Origin: CBW1002 sp046081905 | GTDB lineage: Bacteria; Cyanobacteriota; Cyanobacteriia; PCC-6307; Cyanobiaceae | Reading direction: 5' to 3' | DNA length: 19,299 bases | Assembly (NCBI GenBank): GCA_046081905.1 | Contig: JBJTWS010000194.1 | Coordinates: 1 to 19,299 of the forward strand | Part shown: positions 9,286 through 17,396 of the stretch, in pieces | How positions within the stretch are numbered: the stretch's first letter is position 1 | Layout: the number at the start of each line of letters is the position of its first letter | Program-made: the position numbers and the translations under genes | Notes under the pieces: model-generated | Seen by the model: the letters and a program-made list of their open reading frames with translations, nothing else | What the model was told of the DNA's origin: nothing | Databases searched by the model: none

Positions 9286-10821
9286 ATGCGCGTTTTCCCT
9301 TTCCGGCCCGGTCGCGTCGGCGCCCTCACGGCTGGCCTGGCCCTTGCCACCTCCATCGCCCCCGCCCGGGCCCTCGAAAACGTGGTGCTCCAGCTGCCCC
9401 TGATGGAGACCAGCTTCCGCGTGAAGCTGAGTGAGCTGGAGCAACCCCAGACCCTGCTGGGCGGCACCAGTGATCTGGCGGAGCTCGACCGCGCCACCAA
9501 CGGTGCCGTGGGCCGGCAGCTGCTGGAGGTGTTCAACCAGCCCCTGCCGGTGCAGGTGGAGGCCGTGGTGAACCAGGCCAGCGGCACGCCGCTGCTTACC
9601 CAGGCCCTCCTGGCGGTTTCCGCCCTTGGTCAGGTGGAGGGTCTGCCCCCCGGCGCCGACCTCGATGGCGCCAAGCTGAACCAGGCCGTGCAGCAGGCCG
9701 CCTCCGGCGGGCAGCTCACCCTGCTCTCGCTGCTGCGGGCCCTCCCTGGCGACACGGTCACCGTGGATCTGGGCAAGGCCCTCACGGCGGTGCGACGTCT
9801 CCAGAGCCAGCAGGCCCCCGCCGCGGAGCTGGTCCGCACCCTGCCTGCGGTGAGCACCGATCCGGCCCTGTCCAGTCCAGGGTCCTTCACCCCCGTGCGC
9901 AGCACCTTCACGGTGCCGGTGCCCTACCGCCCCGAGCCCATCGAGGCGGTGCTCGTCCGGCCCTCGCAGGGCGGCAACGGCCAGCTGGTGGTGATCTCCC
10001 ACGGCCTCTGGGATGCCCCCGAGAGTTTCGAGGGCTGGGCGCGCCACCTCGCCAGCCATGGCTACACCGTGGTGCTGCCCCTGCACCCCGGCAGCGACCG
10101 GGATCAGCAGCGGGCGATGCTCTCGGGTGAGGCCAAGCCCCCCAGCCCCGAGGAGCTGCGGCTTCGGCCCCTGGATGTGAAGGCGGTCCTGGATGGCTTC
10201 AACGGTGCCGACACCCGCCGGGTGGTGGTGATCGGCCACTCCTGGGGGGCCACCACCGCCCTGCAGCTGGCGGGGCTCCGGCCCAGCAGCACCCAGCTGG
10301 CGCAGCGCTGCAACGACAGCGCCGATCCGCGCCGCAACCGCAACGACCCCGACCGCAACATGAGCTGGGTGCTGCAGTGCAGCTTCCTCAGCAGCGCCGA
10401 CCGCGCCACCGTGGGCGATCCGCGGGTGATCGCGGCGGCGGCGGTGAGCCCGCCGCTCTTTCTTCTCTTCGATCGGGGGAGTGCCACCGGCATGACCGCC
10501 CGCGCCCTGCTGGTCACCGGCAGCCGCGACTGGGTGGTGCCCTCCGGTCCCGAGGCGATCGAGCCCTTCAGCCGTTCCGTGCTGGCGGGCCACCAGTTGG
10601 TGGTGGCCGGCGGCGGCGATCACTTCAACCTCCGGGCGCCGGCCACGGGGGATGGCGGGCCCCTGCGGGCCCTGCTGCTGGCCTGGACCCAGGCCGCCTT
10701 CGCCGCCGGGGATGCGGTGCGGCCCGCCCCGGGGGCGCCGCCCCTGCTGCCCGCCAGCGGCTGGGGGGATGCCAGCCGGCCGCTGGTGGAGGCCAGCACG
10801 GCGGTGCGCAGTGGCTCCTGA
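9286..10821 (+). CDS. secreted alpha/beta hydrolase with N-terminal DUF1400 region
   Basis: The product is 511 residues. A signal peptide (about 1-29, ending APARA) points to export. Residues about 30-175 form a DUF1400-like region, matching the stand-alone protein at 167-724. The alpha/beta hydrolase domain follows: oxyanion-region motif SHGLWDAPESF, nucleophile GHSWG with Ser at 319, probable acid D415 (GSRDW) and catalytic His 446 (GGGDHFNL). The triad order and spacing fit an active serine hydrolase such as an esterase or lipase-like enzyme; the substrate is unknown. The insert RRNRNDPDRNMSW between nucleophile and acid, with cysteines on both sides, may form a disulfide-bounded lid. It starts 46 bases after the PLD remnant; ATG 9286 has no clear Shine-Dalgarno site. 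Confidence 0.85.
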   Translation: MRVFPFRPGRVGALTAGLALATSIAPARALENVVLQLPLMETSFRVKLSELEQPQTLLGGTSDLAELDRATNGAVGRQLLEVFNQPLPVQVEAVVNQASGTPLLTQALLAVSALGQVEGLPPGADLDGAKLNQAVQQAASGGQLTLLSLLRALPGDTVTVDLGKALTAVRRLQSQQAPAAELVRTLPAVSTDPALSSPGSFTPVRSTFTVPVPYRPEPIEAVLVRPSQGGNGQLVVISHGLWDAPESFEGWARHLASHGYTVVLPLHPGSDRDQQRAMLSGEAKPPSPEELRLRPLDVKAVLDGFNGADTRRVVVIGHSWGATTALQLAGLRPSSTQLAQRCNDSADPRRNRNDPDRNMSWVLQCSFLSSADRATVGDPRVIAAAAVSPPLFLLFDRGSATGMTARALLVTGSRDWVVPSGPEAIEPFSRSVLAGHQLVVAGGGDHFNLRAPATGDGGPLRALLLAWTQAAFAAGDAVRPAPGAPPLLPASGWGDASRPLVEASTAVRSGS

Positions 10822-10851
10822 GCCCACTTCCGGACTCTCCGTTGTTTGCAA

Positions 10852-10864
10852 GTTCTGACAGAAC
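10852..10864. repeat. short inverted repeat GTTCT-GAC-AGAAC
   Basis: A perfect 5-bp inverted repeat with a 3-base centre lies 31 bases after the hydrolase stop and directly before the nested hairpin at 10864. It could be an operator half-site pair for the sucrose-phosphate synthase promoter. It does not match the cyanobacterial LexA or NtcA consensus as I know them. Confidence 0.3.
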
Positions 10865-10897
10865 CGCCGGCGCTGGGGACGCTCCCGAAACCGGCGG
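10864..10897. promoter_or_regulatory. nested inverted repeat between hydrolase and sps genes
   Basis: CCGCCGG at 10864-10870 pairs with CCGGCGG at 10891-10897, and inside it GGGA (10876-10879) pairs with TCCC (10883-10886). The structure has no T-run, so it is not a standard terminator. It ends nine bases before the A/T-rich TATAGC and may overlap a promoter or an operator for the downstream gene. Confidence 0.4.
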
Positions 10898-10906
10898 AAC
10901 CCTCTG

Positions 10907-10912
10907 TATAGC
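10907..10912 (+). promoter_or_regulatory. possible -10 element for the sps gene
   Basis: TATAGC is the most promoter-like hexamer in the 269-base gap before the sps start at 11091, matching the -10 consensus at four of six positions. The leader would be about 175 bases. No good -35 box is visible, because the expected region lies inside the nested inverted repeat. Confidence 0.25.
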
Positions 10913-11090
10913 GTGAGTCTCAGGCTGTGGTTGCCGCGGCTGCGGCGGGCTGTGGTCGGCAAATCGTGCGGCGTGGTGCCGGAAACCTGGCTAGGCATGG
11001 ACGCAACACGGTTGCTCCCCCGCCTGCGCGACGGACGGCGCCTGTTCCTCCCCCGCCCTGCACCCGTTCGTCCACCTCCTTGGGGCCGTC

Positions 11091-13301
11091 ATGGGTTTCT
11101 ACGTATTGCATCTCCACCTGCACGGACTGTTTCGAGGTCATGACCTGGAGCTGGGTCGTGATCCCGACACCGGTGGGCAGACCACCTACGTCCTGGAGCT
11201 GGCCCGGGCAATGGCGGCCCGTCCCGAGGTGGATCGCGTTGAGGTGGCGACCCGCCTGATCCGCGATCGGCGCGTCTCCGACGACTACGCCCGCCCGGTG
11301 GAGGTGATCGGCCCCGACGCCGTGATCCGGCGCTTCCCCTTCGGACCGGCCCGCTACCTGCGCAAGGAACTGCTCTGGCCCCACCTCGACGAGCTGGCCG
11401 ATGCCCTCGCCGAGGCACTCCTGGCGCAGCCCCGCCTGCCGGACTGGATCCACGCCCACTACGCCGATGCCGGCTACGTGGGCGCCCTGCTGCGGCGCCG
11501 CCTCGGCATCCCGCTGGTGTTCACGGGCCATTCCCTGGGCCGCGAAAAGCGCCGCCGACTCCTGTTGGCCGGCCTCGAGCCGCGCCAGATCGAGCAGCAG
11601 TACGCGATGGCCCGCCGCATCGACGCCGAGGAGCTGGCCCTTGCCCACAGCTGCCTGGTGATGACCTCCACCCGCCAGGAGAAGGAGCACCAGTACGCCC
11701 GCTACGGCCGCTTCCGATCCGAGCAGGCGCGCGTGATCCCGCCGGGGGTGGATGCCAGGCTCTTCCACCCGCCCCTGGCCGGCGCGGCGGAAACCGCCAT
11801 CGATGAACTCCTGCAGCCCTTCCTGCGGGATCCGGCCAAACCGCCGGTGCTTGCCATCTGCCGCGCCGACCACCGCAAGAACATCCCGGCCCTGGTGGAG
11901 GTGTTCGGCCGCTCCGAGCACCTGCGCCAGCACCACAACCTCGTGCTGGTGCTCGGCTGCCGCGATGATCCCCGCGAGCTGGAGAAGCCCCAGCGGGAGG
12001 TGTTCCAGCAGGTGTTCGAACTGGTCGACCGCTTCGATCTCTACGGCCAGGTGGCCTACCCGAAGCAGCACCGGCGCGATCAGATTCCCTCCTTTTTCCG
12101 CTGGGCCGCGCAGCGGGGTGGGGTGTTCGTGAATCCCGCCCTCACCGAGCCGTTCGGGCTCACCCTGCTGGAGGCGGCCGCCTGCGGCCTGCCCCTGGTG
12201 GCCACCGATGACGGCGGCCCGCGCGACATCCTCGAGCGCACCGCCAGCGGCCTGCTGGTGGATGTGTCCGATCTCGATGCCCTGCAGGATGCGGTGGAGA
12301 CGAGCCTGGCGGACCCGCAGCGCTGGCGGCGCTGGTCGGAGAACGGGATCGAGGCGGTGAGCCGCCACTTCAGCTGGAACGCCCACGTGTGCAGCTACCT
12401 CGGCGAGGCCGCCGCCGCCGCCCGCGCGGCCCAGGTGCTGCGCCCCACCCGCTGGTTCCGCCCCTCCGCCGAGGCGGCGACCGGGGCCTCCGAGCCCATC
12501 GCTGCGGCGGCCCCGCTGCTGCCGGCCCTGCCCTTGGAGCCGCCCCAGCGGCTGCTGCTGGTGGATCTGGATGTGTCGCTGGCCTCCCCCGACGATGCCA
12601 GCCTGGTGGAGCTCCGGCGCCGGCTCGAGGCCGATCCCTCCCTGGCGCTGGGCATGTTCAGCGGCCGTTCCTTCAAGGGCGCCACCCAGCGCTGGGCCGA
12701 GCTGCATCTGCCGCCGCCGCGGGTCACGATCACCCAGGCCGGCACCGACATCCGCTTTCTGCGGCAGCCCGAGGGGAACGCCCCCACCCTGGAGTATGCG
12801 ATCGAGGCCCTCTGGCAGCAGCAGATCGGCCGCCACTGGCAGCGGGAGGCGGTGGAGGCGGCCATGGCCGAGCTCGAACCCCGCCTCCGCCTCCAGGAGG
12901 AGAGCGAGCAGGGGCCCTACAAGGTGAGCTATGTGCTGCAGGAGCCCGACCACGGAATCCTGCCGCTGGTGCGTCAGTCGCTGCGCAGCCATGCCCTGCA
13001 GGCCCGGCCCCATCTGTTCCAGCACTGGTTTCTCGATGTGCTGCCGCTCACCGCGTCCAAGGCGGAGGCGATCCGCTACGTGGCGCTGCGCTGGCAGCTG
13101 CCCTTGAGCAGCATCCTGGTGGGCGCCAGCCAGCAGGGGGACGGGGAACTGCTCCAGGGCCTGCCCCTGGGGGTGGTGCCCCAGGACCACGACCCCTCCC
13201 TGGAGACCCTGCGGGGCCATCGGCGTGTGTACTTCTCCAGCAAGCCCCAGGCCTGGGGCCTGCTGGATGGCCTAGATCACCATCGTTTCCTGCGCCGATG
13301 A
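11091..13301 (+). CDS. spsA: sucrose-phosphate synthase with phosphatase-like C-terminal domain
   Basis: This enzyme joins UDP-glucose (or ADP-glucose) and fructose-6-phosphate to give sucrose-6-phosphate, the step before the compatible solute sucrose. The 736-residue product has a GT-B glycosyltransferase part: HLHGLFRGHDLELGRDPDTGGQ at the N-terminus (DTGGQT 26-31), FTGHSLGREK, VIPPGVDARLF, CRADHRKNIPAL, and an E-x7-E pair at 353 and 361. A linker near 445-480 leads to a HAD-type sucrose-phosphatase-like domain. There D492-L-D494-V-S496 replaces DxDxT, SGRS is kept, TASKAEAIRY is kept, but the usual GDSGND reads GASQQGD (678-684). The phosphatase activity is therefore probably lost or weak. 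The start ATG 11091 matches the family N-terminus. Confidence 0.95.
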   Translation: MGFYVLHLHLHGLFRGHDLELGRDPDTGGQTTYVLELARAMAARPEVDRVEVATRLIRDRRVSDDYARPVEVIGPDAVIRRFPFGPARYLRKELLWPHLDELADALAEALLAQPRLPDWIHAHYADAGYVGALLRRRLGIPLVFTGHSLGREKRRRLLLAGLEPRQIEQQYAMARRIDAEELALAHSCLVMTSTRQEKEHQYARYGRFRSEQARVIPPGVDARLFHPPLAGAAETAIDELLQPFLRDPAKPPVLAICRADHRKNIPALVEVFGRSEHLRQHHNLVLVLGCRDDPRELEKPQREVFQQVFELVDRFDLYGQVAYPKQHRRDQIPSFFRWAAQRGGVFVNPALTEPFGLTLLEAAACGLPLVATDDGGPRDILERTASGLLVDVSDLDALQDAVETSLADPQRWRRWSENGIEAVSRHFSWNAHVCSYLGEAAAAARAAQVLRPTRWFRPSAEAATGASEPIAAAAPLLPALPLEPPQRLLLVDLDVSLASPDDASLVELRRRLEADPSLALGMFSGRSFKGATQRWAELHLPPPRVTITQAGTDIRFLRQPEGNAPTLEYAIEALWQQQIGRHWQREAVEAAMAELEPRLRLQEESEQGPYKVSYVLQEPDHGILPLVRQSLRSHALQARPHLFQHWFLDVLPLTASKAEAIRYVALRWQLPLSSILVGASQQGDGELLQGLPLGVVPQDHDPSLETLRGHRRVYFSSKPQAWGLLDGLDHHRFLRR

Positions 13302-13308
13302 AGCGGGT

Positions 13309-14451
13309 GTGATCCCTGAGCCTGGCTCCGACCCCGATCCCGGGTCGATCGATCCGGATCCCCCTGCGTCCTCCAGCTCCCTGGGGCGTCTGCGGCGGCA
13401 GTTCGAGCGCGACGCCTCCCTCAGCGAGGTGTTCGTGGTGCTCACCATCGGCGCCAGCCTGATCGCCACCTTCGGGCTGGTGTCGAACAGCGCCGCCGTG
13501 GTGATCGGCGCCATGGTGGTGGCCCCCTGGATCCTGCCCCTGCAGGCGATCGCCTTCGCGATCCTGCAGGGCCGCTTTCCCCTGGTGCTGCGCGCCCTGG
13601 GCACCCTGTTGGTGGGGGTGGCCCTCACGGTGCTCCTCTCGGTGGGGATCGGCCGGGTGCTGGGCTTCCCCACCTACGGCAGCGAGGTGCTCAGCCGCAC
13701 CACGCCGAACCTGCTCGACCTGGCGATCGCCCTGGTGGCCGGTGCCATGGCGATCTACGCCAAGGTGCGCCGCGACGCCATCTCCTCCCTGGCGGGTCTC
13801 GCCATCGCCGTGGCCCTGGTGCCGCCGGTGTGCAGCATGGGCCTGGTGCTGGCTGCCGGTGACGCTCCCCGCGCCCTGGGGGCCGGCCTGCTGTTCGTGA
13901 CCAACCTGCTGGGCATTCTCAGCGGTGCCCTGGTGGCCCTTTCCCTGCTGGAGCCCAGCTTTCGCCAGGTGCTGCTGCGCAGCCGCCTGGGCCTCACCAG
14001 CTTCGGCCTCACCGCCCTGCTGCTGGTGCCCCTCACGGGCAGCCTGGTGGGGCTGCTGCGCCAGGCCCGCCAGGAGGCCAGCCTCCGCCAGGTGGAGCAG
14101 GCGATCGCCCAGAGCCTGCGCAACCGCACGATCACCTTGGGGCGCGAATCGCAGCTGGTGGGGGTGAACATCGACTGGGCTGAAAATCCCCCTCTGATCC
14201 GGGCCTTTGTGCGGGTGACGGATCCCAATCTCCCCACACCGGCCCAGGTGGCGGCCGTGCAGGATTTCATCAACAGCCAGCAGCCGATCCGCTACCGGCT
14301 GCTGGTGCAGCGCTCCGCCATCGTGGTGGTGGGCCCGGAGACCCATCCCAATCCCGAATCGAGCGGGCCCCTCCGGGCTCCGGCTCCTGCGACCATGCCC
14401 CTGCGGCCGGGGGAGGGTCCGATCCCACGGGTGCCACCGGCCCCACCCTGA
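13309..14451 (+). CDS. DUF389 family membrane protein
   Basis: The product is 380 residues, starting at GTG 13309, eight bases after the sps stop; the two are likely cotranscribed. An acidic, proline-rich N-terminal stretch of about 25 residues precedes roughly seven hydrophobic segments (about 41-60, 62-88, 98-118, 134-152, 158-183, 189-213, 230-250). Family-like motifs are GAMVVAPWILPLQA at 67-80 and AIAVALVPPVCSMG at 165-178. A soluble C-terminal part (about 251-345) contains an alpha/beta-looking stretch, and the last 35 residues are Pro-rich. DUF389 proteins are widespread inner-membrane proteins without a firmly established activity. The link to sucrose synthesis is only adjacency. Confidence 0.85.
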   Translation: MIPEPGSDPDPGSIDPDPPASSSSLGRLRRQFERDASLSEVFVVLTIGASLIATFGLVSNSAAVVIGAMVVAPWILPLQAIAFAILQGRFPLVLRALGTLLVGVALTVLLSVGIGRVLGFPTYGSEVLSRTTPNLLDLAIALVAGAMAIYAKVRRDAISSLAGLAIAVALVPPVCSMGLVLAAGDAPRALGAGLLFVTNLLGILSGALVALSLLEPSFRQVLLRSRLGLTSFGLTALLLVPLTGSLVGLLRQARQEASLRQVEQAIAQSLRNRTITLGRESQLVGVNIDWAENPPLIRAFVRVTDPNLPTPAQVAAVQDFINSQQPIRYRLLVQRSAIVVVGPETHPNPESSGPLRAPAPATMPLRPGEGPIPRVPPAPP

Positions 14452-14468
14452 GCCACCCCTTGGCCCGC

Positions 14469-14483
14469 AGCCACGTGGTGGCT
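14469..14483. repeat. inverted repeat between convergent genes
   Basis: AGCCAC-gtg-GTGGCT is a perfect 6-bp inverted repeat in the 31-base gap between the DUF389 stop (14451) and the LCP stop (14483). Its position suits a bidirectional terminator, but no T-run follows on either strand. Confidence 0.35.
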
Positions 14484-15538
14484 CAGATTCCCTGGTCCGC
14501 CGTTGTGCCCTCCTCGGCAGCGGTGTCGCTGGCAGCGCGCCCGCTCTCCGGCATCCAGTAGCTGAGGTCGTTGTACCAGTAGAGGCGGCCCGGCAGCTGA
14601 TCGGTCTTGAGCTTCGTGCTGGTCATCGCCCCCAGCAGGGTGGCCAGCTCCACCGGCGAGAGATCGGTGCGGATGTCGTCGCCGGCGATGCGCAGCAGCT
14701 CCGGCAGGCGGGTCACGGTGGTGGGATGGGCCAGCTGGCGGAACACCGCGGCCAGCACCAGCTTCTGCCGCTCCAGCCGGCCGATGTCGCCGAGTTCATC
14801 GTGGCGGAAGCGCAGGAAGCCCTCGAGCTCCTCCCCCTTGAGCAGCTGCACGCCGGGGTAGAGGTCGATGTAGAGGCCCTGGCTGTTGTCCACGTAGTAC
14901 ATGCGCTTGGGCACGTCCACCTCCACCCCGCCGAGGGCGTCGGCCAGCCGTTGCACCGCCCGCAGGTTCACCTGCAGGTACTTGTCCACCGGCACCTCCA
15001 GCAGGGTGGTGAGCTGGCGCTTCACCTCGTCCGGACCCCCCAGGGCGTAGAGGGCGTTGGCCTTCTGCACGCCGTAGTCGCTGGTCTCGATGTAGGTGTC
15101 CCGCGGCACCTGGGTCAGCTGGGTGAGGCCGTCCTTCACCTGCACCGTGAGCATCACGTCGGTGCTGCCGCTCACCGCGTCGGTGCCCAGCACCAGGATG
15201 CGGCGCTCCTGCGCCAGGGGGTTGATCAGGCTGGTGACGCGGTGGGTGCCCTGCTGGAGGCTGGCCAGGGCAGGAGCGATCCACTGGGGCAGCGGCCCGG
15301 CCAGGGCATAGCCCAGGGCGGTGCCCACGCCGAAGGCCAGCAGGGTGGTGCGTCGCTTCTTCGGTGCGGCGGCCGGAGCCTTGGCGACCTGGGGGCGCTT
15401 GCGGTCGGTGGGGGCTTCCACCACAGGCTGGGCCCGTTTCTGCCGGTCCCGACGCCGCCGGGTGAGGTCGGTGATGGCGGCCGCACCCCGGGCCGCCGCC
15501 TCACGGGTGGATCGGGGCTTGGGCTGGGCCTGGCTCAT
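14483..15538 (-). CDS. LytR-CpsA-Psr (LCP) family protein
   Basis: LCP proteins transfer lipid-linked glycopolymers to peptidoglycan at the outer face of the cytoplasmic membrane. The product is 351 residues from ATG 15538; an in-frame codon at 15559 would add seven. A long basic, Pro/Ala-rich cytoplasmic N-terminus (1-63) is followed by one membrane helix at about 65-82. The LCP domain starts near 112: ERRILVLGTD, VPRDTYIETSDYG, LGGVEVDVPKRMYY, and FLRFRHDELGDIGRLERQK with its conserved arginines. The acidic C-terminus (AASDTAAEEGTTADQG) is probably disordered. It lies 86 bases downstream of purT on the same strand. The exact polymer substrate cannot be told. Confidence 0.92.
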   Translation of the reverse strand: MSQAQPKPRSTREAAARGAAAITDLTRRRRDRQKRAQPVVEAPTDRKRPQVAKAPAAAPKKRRTTLLAFGVGTALGYALAGPLPQWIAPALASLQQGTHRVTSLINPLAQERRILVLGTDAVSGSTDVMLTVQVKDGLTQLTQVPRDTYIETSDYGVQKANALYALGGPDEVKRQLTTLLEVPVDKYLQVNLRAVQRLADALGGVEVDVPKRMYYVDNSQGLYIDLYPGVQLLKGEELEGFLRFRHDELGDIGRLERQKLVLAAVFRQLAHPTTVTRLPELLRIAGDDIRTDLSPVELATLLGAMTSTKLKTDQLPGRLYWYNDLSYWMPESGRAASDTAAEEGTTADQGI

Positions 15539-15624
15539 GGCGGGTCCTGATCGGCGCACCTTACGGGCTGCGGACCCTGCCGGCCAGTGGACGCAGGCGC
15601 TTTGCCGGCCGGTCTCCGCGCCCC

Positions 15625-16812
15625 TCAGAGCACCCGCACCGCCGCCGCGGCCCGGTCTGCCCGTCGCCGGGCCTCCTCCAGGGTGGCGCCCCGGGCCAGG
15701 GCCACCCCCATGCGCCGCTGGGGCTGGGCCTCGGGTTTGCCGAACAGCAGCACCTGGGTTTCGGGCTCGGCCAGGGCCTCCGCCATGCCCTCATACCGCA
15801 CCGGCGACCCGCTGCCGGAGGCGAGGATCACCCGGCTGGCGGCCGGGCCCCGGGAGTCGATCGCCGGGATCGGCAGGCCCAGCACGGCCCGCAGGTGCAG
15901 CTCGAATTCGCTGAGGTTCTGGCCCACCAGCGTCACCAGGCCGGTGTCGTGGGGGCGGGGGGAGAGCTCCGAGAACACCACCTCCTCCCGGCCGGGTTCG
16001 CCGCAGAGGAAGAACTCCACCCCGAACAGGCCGGCGCCGCCCAGTTCGTCGGTCACGGCCTTCGCCATCGTCTGGGCGGCGGCCAGGGCCTCGGGACTCA
16101 GGGATGCCGGCTGCCAGCTGCACTGGTAGTCGCCCCGTTCCTGCAGGTGGCCGATCGGCGGGCAGAAGCGGGTGGGGCCCTGCCAGGGCTTCACCGTGAG
16201 CAGGGTGATCTCCAGCTGGAACCGCAGGAACTCCTCCACGATCACCCGCTCGCCGGCGCCGCGGGCCCCCGCCAGGGCGGCCTCCCAGGCCGCTGCCAGC
16301 CCCTCCGGACCCTCCACCACGCTCTGGCCCTTGCCGGAGGAGCTCATCACCGGCTTCACCACCACCGGCCAGCCCAGGGGGGCCGCCACCGCCGCCAGCT
16401 CCTCGGCGCTGGCGGCATAGGCGAAGCGGGCCGTGCGCAGCCCCAGGGGGCCCGCCGCCAGGTCGCGGATCCGGTCGCGGTTCATGGTTACCGCCGTGGC
16501 CCGGGCGGTGGGAATCACGGTGATGCCCTCGGCCTCCAGCTCCGCCAGGGCTTCCACCGCCAGGGCTTCGATCTCGGGGATCACCAGGTCGGGCTGGTGG
16601 CGGCGCACCACCTCCCGCAGGGCCGCCGGATCGGTCATGGCCACCACCTCCGCCGCCTGGGCCACCGCCATGGCGGGTGCCCCCGGGTAGCGATCCACCG
16701 CGATCACCCGGCAGCCGAGGCGCTGGGCGGCGATCGCCACCTCCTTGCCCAGTTCACCGCTGCCCAGCAGCATCAGGGTGCGGGGGAGGGGGGCGCAGCG
16801 GGGATCGCTCAT
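15625..16812 (-). CDS. purT: formate-dependent phosphoribosylglycinamide formyltransferase (PurT)
   Basis: PurT uses formate and ATP to formylate GAR, the third step of purine synthesis, as an alternative to folate-dependent PurN. The product is 395 residues from ATG 16812, close to the family length; an upstream extension of the frame (to 16917) is poor and rejected. An N-terminal nucleotide-binding fold shows LMLLGSGELGKEVAIAAQRL (GSGELGKE at 17-24). ATP-grasp motifs follow: NRDRIRDLAA, VVVKPVMSSSGKGQSVV, VEEFLRF and GVEFFL. The signature segment SELSPRPHDTGLVTL and LSEFELHLRAVLGLPIP is intact. It heads a leftward pair with the LCP gene and is divergent from the 55-residue protein at 16942. 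Confidence 0.96.
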   Translation of the reverse strand: MSDPRCAPLPRTLMLLGSGELGKEVAIAAQRLGCRVIAVDRYPGAPAMAVAQAAEVVAMTDPAALREVVRRHQPDLVIPEIEALAVEALAELEAEGITVIPTARATAVTMNRDRIRDLAAGPLGLRTARFAYAASAEELAAVAAPLGWPVVVKPVMSSSGKGQSVVEGPEGLAAAWEAALAGARGAGERVIVEEFLRFQLEITLLTVKPWQGPTRFCPPIGHLQERGDYQCSWQPASLSPEALAAAQTMAKAVTDELGGAGLFGVEFFLCGEPGREEVVFSELSPRPHDTGLVTLVGQNLSEFELHLRAVLGLPIPAIDSRGPAASRVILASGSGSPVRYEGMAEALAEPETQVLLFGKPEAQPQRRMGVALARGATLEEARRRADRAAAAVRVL

Positions 16813-16877
16813 CGGGACAGGGCCGGGCGGGGTGGCAGAGCCCCGATCCTCGCTCCGCCACAGGCCGGCACGGGTTC

Positions 16878-16892
16878 CGCCGGTGGCCGGCG
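16878..16892. promoter_or_regulatory. inverted repeat in the purT / small gene divergent region
   Basis: CGCCGG-tgg-CCGGCG is a perfect 6-bp inverted repeat between purT (start 16812, minus) and the small gene at 16942. Nine bases to its right is TAGAGA (16902-16907), a weak -10 candidate. The arrangement recalls the repeat and TATAGC ahead of the sps gene. Confidence 0.3.
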
Positions 16893-16941
16893 CGTCGCTG
16901 CTAGAGAGGGGCCGCACCTGCCTCCGGGCGTTTTCCCTGCC

Positions 16942-17109
16942 ATGCGCGCCGTTCTGCCCTTCGCCTACAGCACCGCCGGCGATGCGGCCGGTGGCCTGCT
17001 CTTCGGCTGGGACATCGCCACCCTGCAGCAGGGGGCTCTGATCTACCTGGGGATCTCGTCGCTGGCCTTCGTGGTGGTGTGGGTGGTGGGCTACCTGCGC
17101 CGCTCCTGA
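16942..17109 (+). CDS. small 55-residue membrane protein
   Basis: The frame runs from ATG 16942 to TGA 17107-17109. The product has a moderately hydrophobic N-terminal half (FAYSTAGDAAGGLLFGWDIA) and one strong membrane helix (ALIYLGISSLAFVVVWVVGYL) ending in a basic LRRS tail. This layout is typical of small inner- or thylakoid-membrane proteins. No family is recognised. It stands alone on its strand, divergent from purT and converging on the 82-residue gene, with 19 bases between stops. Confidence 0.6.
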   Translation: MRAVLPFAYSTAGDAAGGLLFGWDIATLQQGALIYLGISSLAFVVVWVVGYLRRS

Positions 17110-17128
17110 GGCGCCCGCCCCCCTCCCC

Positions 17129-17377
17129 TCACTCCTCGAGGCCGCCCATCAGGGTGAGCTGCCGCTCCGGTCGCTCCTCGCTTACGAAGCCGTAGGCCTC
17201 GAACACGGCCGGGTCGGGATGGAGGATCCGCTGCCCCTCGGGGTGGCGCTCCAGCTGGAAGCCCTCCTCCGCCATGCGGCGCATCAGGGCGGCTGCCTCC
17301 TCGAAGCGGGCCGCCATCGCCTCGAGGCTGGCGCAGTCGCCGGTGAGGCCTTGTTCCTTCCAGGTGAAGTACGCCAT
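17129..17377 (-). CDS. conserved-looking 82-residue soluble protein
   Basis: The product is 82 residues from ATG 17377. It is acidic and mostly helical in the first half (SLEAMAARFEEAAALMRRMA). The second half (LERHPEGQRILHPDPAVFEA, YGFVSEE) is probably a short beta-containing part. I recall similar small proteins in picocyanobacteria but know of no function. The gene starts 19 bases after the mraY stop on the same strand, so it is likely the last gene of the DUF3134-mraY transcript. Confidence 0.75.
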   Translation of the reverse strand: MAYFTWKEQGLTGDCASLEAMAARFEEAAALMRRMAEEGFQLERHPEGQRILHPDPAVFEAYGFVSEERPERQLTLMGGLEE

Positions 17378-17396
17378 GGCGCGCGGGGCGGCGGGA

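Noticed and set aside
10852..10864. GTTCTGACAGAAC as a LexA (SOS) box
   Set aside because: It is a perfect inverted repeat but does not match the cyanobacterial AGTAC-type or E. coli CTGT-N8-ACAG LexA consensus.
9223..10998. Leftward open frame opposite the DUF1400-hydrolase gene
   Set aside because: It is a mirror-frame artefact; the plus-strand protein has a signal peptide and an intact catalytic triad.
10920..13220. Long leftward open frame (766 codons) opposite the sps gene
   Set aside because: The composition is low-complexity (Gly, Gln, His, Ala) with no domain, and it lies fully against a well-supported gene.
13048..14346. Leftward open frame opposite the DUF389 gene
   Set aside because: It is rich in Gln, His and Gly repeats with no recognisable domain, while the opposite strand encodes a clear membrane family.
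14469..14483. Rho-independent terminator between the convergent DUF389 and LCP genes
   Set aside because: The stem is only 6 bp and no T-run follows on either strand; listed only as an inverted repeat.
16813..16917. N-terminal extension of PurT
   Set aside because: The frame is open, but the extra residues are low-complexity and the family N-terminus (LMLLGSGELGKE) starts close to the ATG at 16812.
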